This document shows, piece after piece, positions 57,260 through 64,000 of a stretch of 64,000 nucleotides of DNA. The translations under genes were made by a program, and so were the position numbers. The stretch comes from Cryptomeria japonica (taxonomy: Eukaryota > Streptophyta > Pinopsida > Cupressales > Cupressaceae). Location: assembly GCF_030272615.1 (NCBI RefSeq), contig NC_081408.1, positions 399,617,889 to 399,681,888 on the forward strand, written 5' to 3'. The stretch's first letter is position 1. Every line of letters starts with the position of its first letter. The notes under the pieces were generated by a model, which saw only the letters and a list, made by a program, of their open reading frames with translations, did no database searches and was not told the origin of the DNA.

Positions 57260-59913
57260 GGAAGAAACAAATAAAATAGCCAAGGCATAAACAAATAAAA
57301 AAAAACGAGACAAAAGGAATAGTGTCATGATGTGTGAAATGGAATATTTCTCAAGTATCCAATTTTCCGAATCAAAAGATGACAAATTAATTGAAGAAAA
57401 TCCAAACAACTATTAAGATACCAAATGAACAACCTCTAAAGGCACTGAAGACGATATGACATGAATACTTAAATTTTCATTAAAGAGGAAGTGAAGATCC
57501 TCAAATATGTCTCGAATGTATGCAATGTGTGACTCAACAAATAATTCTATAATATATAGTAAGAAGTAATCCCAAAAAGCTAAAACTGGAAGGGAACTAA
57601 CAATTTGCTAAACTAAATTAATGACATGAGCCAATGTAAATCTGATCAGGAACAGTAGAAGATGATGAAGACTAAGATGGTCTCTTAACATAAGGAATGA
57701 GAACTGGGATACAAGCCTTTGATCCATCATGACTTCAAAGACTCATGATATACTTAGGTATCTTAAAAGTACAATGATCATAGGGTATATAATATCCATA
57801 TGCAAGGGGAATGACACAATCTGCTACAAGATCCTTTGCAAGTGGAGAGATATGAGGGTCTACATAGATCTCCCAAAGGCGATTCCAAAGTGTTTGGGGA
57901 TGTTCAATGTCTATGAAAGCATACATACTGTCATCATCAACACTAGAACCAATAACTCCTACAACTTGGTCATTAATGATCCTCCATGAATACTGATCCC
58001 TCTCTAAATTTGGGTGAAGGATGAGTCCATATAGGTAGGGAAAAAATCAAGCCACCTAAGATGTGTCAAGATGCCCTTTCACTAAGGCTCATAATTGCCC
58101 TTTGTCAGGCTGATAATAAAAGGATTGACAGAAAAGCCTATGATACCTCCTCAAATCAAATAGTTAGACCCCATAAATTTGAGCACATGTAAAGAACATC
58201 AAATAAATCCCTTCAACAAACAAATCCATTCTAGGTGCCAAAACGTCTAAGTAATTGACTAAATAGTGAAAAGACAAAAATTAAATAAAATATACCCAGA
58301 TCAAAATACAGAAAAAATGACAATAGATCTTGATAGAGGACTCCATAATATTTCCAACATTATGTGGTTTTCAAAAAATGGAGTCCATATGTTCAAGATA
58401 TGGCCCCAAAAATGTGAAACTAAAGATTTGACTTTGTAGGCTTAATACGAAAAAATTCTAGGAGAATCTGACAAAACAAGTAGCACCACTAGATTAATTT
58501 TGGAACCAACTTTTTGATGATATGTTGTTTGTGTGATTTCAACTCTGTATGACCTAGTTATGGTCAAAAAACTGATTGCATGTCAATTTTGTCTTGGGAG
58601 GCTTGAAGGGTTTGCAAAAATGCATTTTAAAAAAAAATGAAAACTCTTTGAAAATGGAAACTTTCTAAAAATAGAAACTTAATGAAAATAAAATCTTTTT
58701 TAAAATGGAAACTTTCCTAAAATGAATGATAACCTTTGTTTGAGTCCAATGTCCACATAAAAATCAATAAAGGTTAGATCTCTCGAGAATATGGATAAGA
58801 ACTTGGCATATCTACTCTAATTCCATGTAAAATTTGATGATACAACCACAAGAGACAAGAATCATCTACAAGAAAAACACTTGTCAAACAAATGAGATCA
58901 CTTAGCAAAGATAATATGCTCCTTAACAACTTGAGAATTTTGTATTGGTTGCACACAAGGATTATTGATTACAATGCATAAAAGGCTTGCTTTATATAAA
59001 GCAAGAGATTCCCTAATCCTAAAATTAGGAGAACTAAAGTGAAGCACTAAGGAGCTAAATAAAGCTCAACTAAAGCTAGATTAAAGTACCACTAACTAAA
59101 ATTAAGCTAGAAAATCACAACTCTAGATTAAAAAAGCACCTAAGTTTAGCTTAAGTGAAAAAGTAATTAAATGACCTAATTAATAAATAATTAGAAAAAA
59201 TGTCATAATTACTCCAAGAATATACATGGCCTCCATGGTTAAAGATTTCATACATTGGCATGTTAAAGATTTTCTACAGTTATGGTTCCTGTTATCACTA
59301 AAGTTTGCACACTTACTAAGATATTAACTCAATGACCTATTGGAACATTGGATTCGTTCTAGGTTGTGGGTGACTTATGTTGGAAATGAATCTCCCAAGA
59401 GGATTGGTTCCTTTGTCATTCACTAAAACCTAACTCTAAATTTTTGTTTTGATGAGAAAGGCGAAGAACTTGCTTGAAACTGAAAGCTAAGTTTATAAGG
59501 TGATGCACCAAAAAGATGTTTGGACTAATGTTATGTTGTCCATAACAAACATTGACTCGTAAAATTCCCTTATTTTGCACAACTTTTGATTTCCACAACC
59601 TATGCATCAATGTTTTGTATAAAAGTCCTATATTTCACTCTTTTAGAAGGAAATGAAGGAATTTTCACAACTTAACAGCTCATTATATATGAATTGCACA
59701 GTCTACAACCTAAATACAAGTGTTTTTTTTTTAGCCTATAGGTGTTCAAATGAGACACATTTTATACGTTTTTCAGTTAAAACATAAGAACATGCATTTA
59801 TCTTTTGATCAACACACATAAATACAATTTATATTGAAGGAAAATCTAACCTTTTATTAGGAATAAAGGTCTTCTTACAATGAAAGTAAGTCTAAAATTT
59901 CTCTAGAATGATA
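57260..59913. other. Unassigned AT-rich DNA
   Basis: No frame over 90 codons, RNA gene or known element was recognised. A minus-strand frame at 57735-57926 (WEIYVDPHISPLAKDL) may be a decayed protein. The GC-rich phrase ending GGGGCCATATCTTGAAC near 58400 (minus strand) and the short A-rich repeats at 58620-58720 look like old repeat DNA. Confidence 0.6.
58989..59002. promoter_or_regulatory. TATA-like palindrome GCTTTATATAAAGC
   Basis: This is a perfect 14-bp palindrome containing TATATAA. In a decayed LTR it could be the TATA box. No other support was found. Confidence 0.3.
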
Positions 59914-59924
59914 AATTTGCATTA

Positions 59925-60111
59925 GGGTCGGGGGCCTAGCTTGATTGGCGAGAGCTTCTAGTGGTGAAGCACGGGGTCATGAGGCTACCCCTAGCCCACG
60001 TGGTATCAGAGGATATGTCACACCAACATCACCAGTCATGTTAAAAAGTTTACCCAGTGCACTGTAGTTTATAGGGGGGTGCTATACTCAATTCCTCCAG
60101 TCTAAAAAAAG
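59925..60111 (+). mobile_element. tRNA-derived SINE
   Basis: This 187-bp element has a Pol III-like head: an A-box-like TAGCTTGATTGG at 59937 and a B-box-like GGGTCATGAGGCT at about 59974, then CCCACGTGG. It ends in a short A-run (CTAAAAAAAG). It is flanked by an 11-bp duplication with one difference: AATTTGCATTA at 59914-59924 and AATTTACATTA at 60112-60122. Confidence 0.8.
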
Positions 60112-60210
60112 AATTTACATTAATTTTCAGTCATAGAATGACCAGTTCTAAGTTACAAAACAATATTTTTACAAGAAAGAGCTCCAAAGATACAAAACTT
60201 GTTTTTTTTT

Positions 60211-61319
60211 AATCGATAATAATAGTCTTTTATTAATAGAAAGTATAGAAATTATAAAGTTTACATAAATTGACCAAAAATGATTGGTCAATGCGGCAAA
60301 AACCCAGTGCCTTCCACCACATAGATATCATCACCCCGGAAAACCAAATTACCTTGTAACAACTCATGCCGATTACAAATGACAAACATTTAGAAAAACT
60401 CGACCACCCATGCAAACCTTACCAACCACCCCTTACAACCTCCTATTACATCGAGGAGCAAAAAAACAAAAACCCCCATATCACTAGGCTTAAAATTTCA
60501 CTAGACCCCTACAACATACAAAACTGAACAAACACCATTGCCCAAAAGAAAAAAAGAGGAAGTCTAGAACCCAATTACTTCATACTCAAAATCTCCCTGC
60601 CTGTGATTTGTCATTTCACCTTCACCACCCTTCCTCGCCTGCCCCATTTCCCTTTGTCTTTTGCTTCTCTATTAGCCACCACCAAGGAACCACCCGCCAT
60701 AACCTCTCTCCGTTTGAGGTGGGTTTTCAGTGATTCCCACCCGATGAGACTCTCTGACCATTTTTCATCTCGATTGCATTCTGTGGGCCATCGGATAAAT
60801 GGGACCAATACATACACCTCTGCTGTCTTTGGGTCCTCAATTCCCTCACTCACATCAAACCCTACTCCTAGGACCACCCACTCCATAATGGAGTCCAACC
60901 GAATTAGCCACTCATCATCCAAGATGTACCACCCATTTGATGTTCTCTGTGGCCTCACCTAGTTCCAATCCTTATGCAACGACCATCATCACAATGTCTA
61001 TGTTGGACCTGTAACAATTCTTTGCCTAGAGAAAATCCTCTCCCAGTAATGCCTCCATCACCTACACAAATTCATCATCTCCAAACTTGAAGAGCCCCAT
61101 TAAGCGCTTTGCAGAGGCCAAACCAAAGAAAGTCGCCTAAGGCTGCAATGTCACCAAGGGGAAATTGGCCTCCATTATCTTGGCTTAGTGGGAAATACTC
61201 AGCTACATTCTACTAGAAAATGATAGTCAACACCCCCTTTTAATGCCACCTCAAGCCCCTAGTCCCATCAAACATTCTCCCCTACTGTCTAATAAATGTG
61301 ACATTCATTCATCTACATG
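60211..61319 (-). other. LINE 3' region with an unrecognised frame
   Basis: Between the RNase H end and the A-run lies about 1.1 kb. A frame of 115 codons at 60611-60958 (NGWYILDDEWLIRLDSIMEW) and an upstream fragment (AKRLMGLFKFGDDEF, about 61065-61115) look protein-like and share the LINE's strand. I do not recognise them. They may be an extra C-terminal domain, a captured fragment or chance. Confidence 0.4.
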
Positions 61320-61800
61320 CCAAGAGTGCAGTCATCAAGGATGAGGGTATTAAAATCCTCGATTCTCATTTCACCCACATCATTAAAAGATAATGCCCTT
61401 TTCGAAAGGGTATCTGCTTCCTAATTTTTTGGTATGACGGATGTGGTTGATTTGGAAGCTTTCTAAAGTTCCCAATTCATTACAAATTGCAAGGTTGTAC
61501 TTCTTCAAATGCCAAGTCTGCACTTCCCTAAAAACGATTGTATTAATGATGATTAATGAGTTACCCTCCAAATGTATTTTTGATAATCCTAGGTCCGTTT
61601 CTTTAATTTAATCGCCTGGAGGGCCACTGTTGCCTCTGCCACATTGTTTGCACCATCCTCTAATTTTTTTGCACCCATAGCAATAATACACCCTGTCCAG
61701 TTCCTTGCCACAAAACCAATGCTGAAAGGGTCTAGATTGCCCTTGGATGCACCATCAAAATTAATTTATTCCAACCTCCCTTTAGTGTTTTCAAAGATAC
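61320..61800 (-). pseudogene. LINE RNase H domain
   Basis: This is a minus-strand RNase H of the plant type: LINFDGASKGN (catalytic Asp), NNVAEATVALQAI (catalytic Glu), then LEGNSLIIINTI, where Asp is usual in LEGDS and is here Asn, and EADTLSKRALSF (last Asp). Frames change near 61600 and 61395. It belongs to the archaeal-like RNase H type known in plant L1 elements. Confidence 0.78.
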
Positions 61801-61883
61801 CTCCAAAGATCTGTTAATAACGAGATTAACCCGATCAAGCCCATTCATGTGTTGAAGTTTAATTCCAAGCCAATTCATTTGAA

Positions 61884-62964
61884 TCATTTTATCTTCACAA
61901 GTGAAGATAACATTTGTTCTAAAGGACTAAGAAGCTGTAACACCCGCTGTTTTGTCAACCAGATGATTAATTCTAAACAACAACCTTTCCAATGATTCCT
62001 TCTTATCCTGAAAAATGCATCTATTTCTTTTCTTCTAGATATCCCATACGAGAGCCAAGGGACAAATCTCCCATACACAAGAGAGAGTTGATTTTCTTTT
62101 GCCACTCGATCATCCATTAAATAGTTACTTTAGAGTTTCCGAAAAAGTTCCCTCCTACTCCAATTTTTGTAGAGCCATTTCCCAACACTTAGAAGCCACC
62201 TCACAATGAAGAAGTAGATGGTCCATACTTTCTTCATCATTTTCACACATCATACATTTTGAAGGTCCCATGAATCCCAACCTTTTTCTCCTTTCTCCCA
62301 TTAGAATCCTACCCCAAATTGCCAACCATACAAAATCCCCTACATTTGGAAGGAATCCCTTTCCCCAAATTAAGTGAGATGGCAAACACTCCTCTCCATC
62401 TCTTCTATCCAGTGATTGGTACCCAATTTTTACCGAATAATATCCACTGGAAGCTCCACACCACAACACCCTATCTTTTTTCTCATTCAATAATACCTTC
62501 CTATTGTGAAAAACTTCAATCATTCTGTTACGCTGCTCCAAAGTTAGCCCCTCATTATCCAAAGGTCTCCAAAGCCATTCCTCACCATCTTTCCCTCTTT
62601 TTAACTCCATGTAATCCCGAATCCTACTTCCCCACCTTTGACATAATAGAAGATTTAATTCAAGCAACTCCCAATTTTTATTCAAAGAAGAGTAACCCTC
62701 CCAAGAATCATCCCAAAACTTTGATGTGCGGCCATTGCTGACTTGCCAAGTGATGTGATCAACTATTACTTGCTTGCATGTCACAATAAAATTCCAAATC
62801 GCTGATCCCTTCGTAGGGTTACACATAGTAAAAATTCTATGAATTTCCTTCGCATGCAGATACTTCGCTTTCAAAATCTTCACCCACAGTTGCTTAGGGT
62901 TGGAATAAATACTCCAAAGCAACTTCGCACCCATGGCTTCATTTATTATTTGCCAATCCCTCAA
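61884..62964 (-). pseudogene. LINE zinc-binding reverse-transcriptase-associated domain
   Basis: From MRDWQIINEAMGAKLLWSIY (62964) it continues through ATSGYYS-like SSGYYSVKIGYQSL, HLIWGKGFLPNVGDFVWLAI and CMMCENDEESMDHLLLHC to 62155, the hallmark of the plant LINE domain after RT. A fragment (LVYGRFVPWLSYGI) at 61884-62117 continues it. 61801-61883 joins to RNase H. Confidence 0.9.
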
Positions 62965-63023
62965 GCCCTAGATCCATTCCAAAAATATTTCCTCATTTTT
63001 TGCCCTATCACCTTCACAATTGT

Positions 63024-63362
63024 TTAAGGAATTTTCAAGCACATCATAGAGAAAATTGGGATTATAGAAATAACTAACTTCACCATTAAAATTTTGCCCG
63101 TCAAAGTAAGCCATTTGCTCTTCCATCCATCCATCCTGCCCATACAACAATCTAGTAGATCTTTCCACAAAGTGGATCTACAAGCACCCCCAAACATAGG
63201 AGTGCCCAAGTTTTTACTAGGCAAAGTACCCAACTTCATTTCTAGGATCCTACATATCTCCCTCTGTTTTTGACATTCCATATTTAAGAAAAATATTTCT
63301 GTTTTCTTCCAATTGATACACTGCTCGAACACCCTACTATATTTGTCTATTGTTTCTTTCAT
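63024..63362 (-). pseudogene. LINE reverse transcriptase, thumb and linker
   Basis: The minus-strand frame includes CINWKKTEIFFLN, then LPSKNLGTPMFGG and GWKSKWLTLTGKILMVKLV, which follow the palm in plant LINEs. A break near 63365 separates it from the palm. Confidence 0.88.
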
Positions 63363-63365
63363 AAT

Positions 63366-64000
63366 TCCTGCTTCTTAGAAAGTTGTCTCTCCCATCAAGA
63401 GAGTGTCATCAATAAACTGCAAGTGAGAAATTGGATCCATTCCCCGCACCACTATTATTCCCTTTGAAAGCCCATCCATCCTTTTCCTGTTGATCAACCT
63501 CCCCAATGCCTCAACAATAATAATGAAGAGTAAAGGGGACAATGGATCCCCCTGTCTAATGCCTCTTTGAGATTCAAAAAAACTTTGAGGACTCCCATTC
63601 ACCAGAACTAAAAACCTTGTGCTAATACAACTGCCGACCCATTCCACCTGCCTATTGTTGAAGTTGAACTTGCCCAAAATCATTATTAAGAATTCCCTAT
63701 TTACTTCATCATAAGCCTTTTTGATGTTGAGTTTCACCATTATATGTTCGATTTTTGCAGCCTTGGCAGAGTGAATTATCTCATGAGAAACTATAATACG
63801 TTCTACAATCGACCTATGAGGGGAGAAGCCACTCTGTTCACCCAAAATAACCATCCTCAAAACATTTTTTAGCCTATTAGCAATGATAGTGGAAATAATT
63901 TTATAAATTGTGTTGCATAGAGAGATCGCCTTAAAATCTTCAAAAGATCGCACCTCATCACGTTTTGGAATGAGAGTAATAAATGCATTATTAAAATCTT
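63366..64000 (-). pseudogene. LINE reverse transcriptase, fingers and palm
   Basis: The minus-strand translation runs from the window edge: FITLIPKRDEVRSFEDFKAI, SLCNTIYKIISTIIANRL, EQSGFSPHRSIVERI, KLNIKKAYDEVNREFL, then RGIRQGDPLSPLLF and QFIDDTLLMG. It is open over this stretch. FIDD takes the place of the usual FADD. The Asp of the first catalytic block (usually KLDxxKAYD) is Asn in KLNIKKAYD. It would copy LINE RNA at a nicked target. Confidence 0.92.

Larger units (their letters stand above)
60202..64000 (-). mobile_element. Plant L1-type LINE, 3' part (continues past the right edge)
   Basis: This minus-strand non-LTR retrotransposon has reverse transcriptase (63366-64000), a linker, a zinc-binding reverse-transcriptase-associated domain (62155-62964), RNase H (about 61320-61800), then a 3' region ending AATAAAAGACTATTATTATC and a short A-run at 60202-60210. 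The endonuclease and ORF1 would lie beyond 64000. It is degenerate, with several frame breaks. Confidence 0.9.

Noticed and set aside
57735-57989. Overlapping frames at 57735-57989 on both strands as a host gene
   Set aside because: Short, flanked by stops in all frames, and without a recognised domain; left as unassigned DNA.
60603-60962. A 119-codon plus-strand frame rich in Ser, Thr and Pro
   Set aside because: It lies opposite the LINE-strand frame at 60611-60958 and looks like its shadow; neither is certain.
1-64000. CRISPR arrays, bacterial operons, tRNA or rRNA genes
   Set aside because: None found. The direct repeats present are LTRs, a 100-bp duplication and microsatellites, and the coding content is eukaryotic retroelement protein.

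Overview
The window is nuclear DNA from a plant with a large, retrotransposon-filled genome. A conifer or other gymnosperm is my best guess, from the very long LTRs, deep nesting and element families; this is an inference, and no species-specific marker was recognised. I found no host protein gene, tRNA or rRNA. Almost every base left of about 57.3 kb belongs to LTR retrotransposons inserted into one another. The right end holds a long stretch I could not assign, a SINE and a LINE.

Layout. (1) X1, plus strand, from before base 1 to 21605, is a gag-only Ty3/gypsy-like element with a degenerate protease region. It is split by D (964-5935, a 5-kb solo LTR, TSD CAATC) and by E (9252-19915, a Tat-lineage Ty3/gypsy element with two LTRs, TSD AGGGG). 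(2) G (21606-23437) is unassigned LTR-like DNA. (3) X2, minus strand, 23438-57259, is a second X-family copy truncated at its 3' end. It carries copia element A (26450-40091), which carries the non-autonomous copia-like element B (28241-34862, TSD ACCTT). Its 5' LTR carries gypsy element C (41896-56770, imperfect TSD GAATG/GGATG), and C is interrupted by F (47404-52386), a 4983-bp solo LTR of the E family (TSD CATAC). (4) 57260-59913 is AT-rich and unassigned. (5) A tRNA-type SINE lies at 59925-60111. (6) A minus-strand LINE with RT, zinc-binding linker and C-terminal RNase H runs from 60202 past the right edge.

Most interesting content. Solo LTR F contains a nearly intact reading frame of about 1,050 codons in the LTR itself, upstream of the putative TATA box, so it is U3-encoded in the manner of retroviral nef or sag. 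The LTRs of E are about 3 kb shorter because that frame has been deleted, leaving only its last 70 or so codons. Element B, from the copia superfamily, carries a separate extra frame of about 1,128 codons whose N-terminal part shares a recognisable motif block with the F protein. E itself has an archaeal-type RNase H placed between protease and reverse transcriptase, while its original RNase H has lost two catalytic aspartates. E and C both carry, directly upstream of the 3' LTR, a sequence resembling the reverse complement of their tRNA primer-binding site instead of a polypurine tract.

How the parts relate. E retains every pol domain, in one frame broken by three stops. X, C and B lack reverse transcriptase and integrase cores and would have needed enzymes supplied in trans. 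The order of insertion read from the nesting is X1/X2, then A, C, D and E, then B and F.
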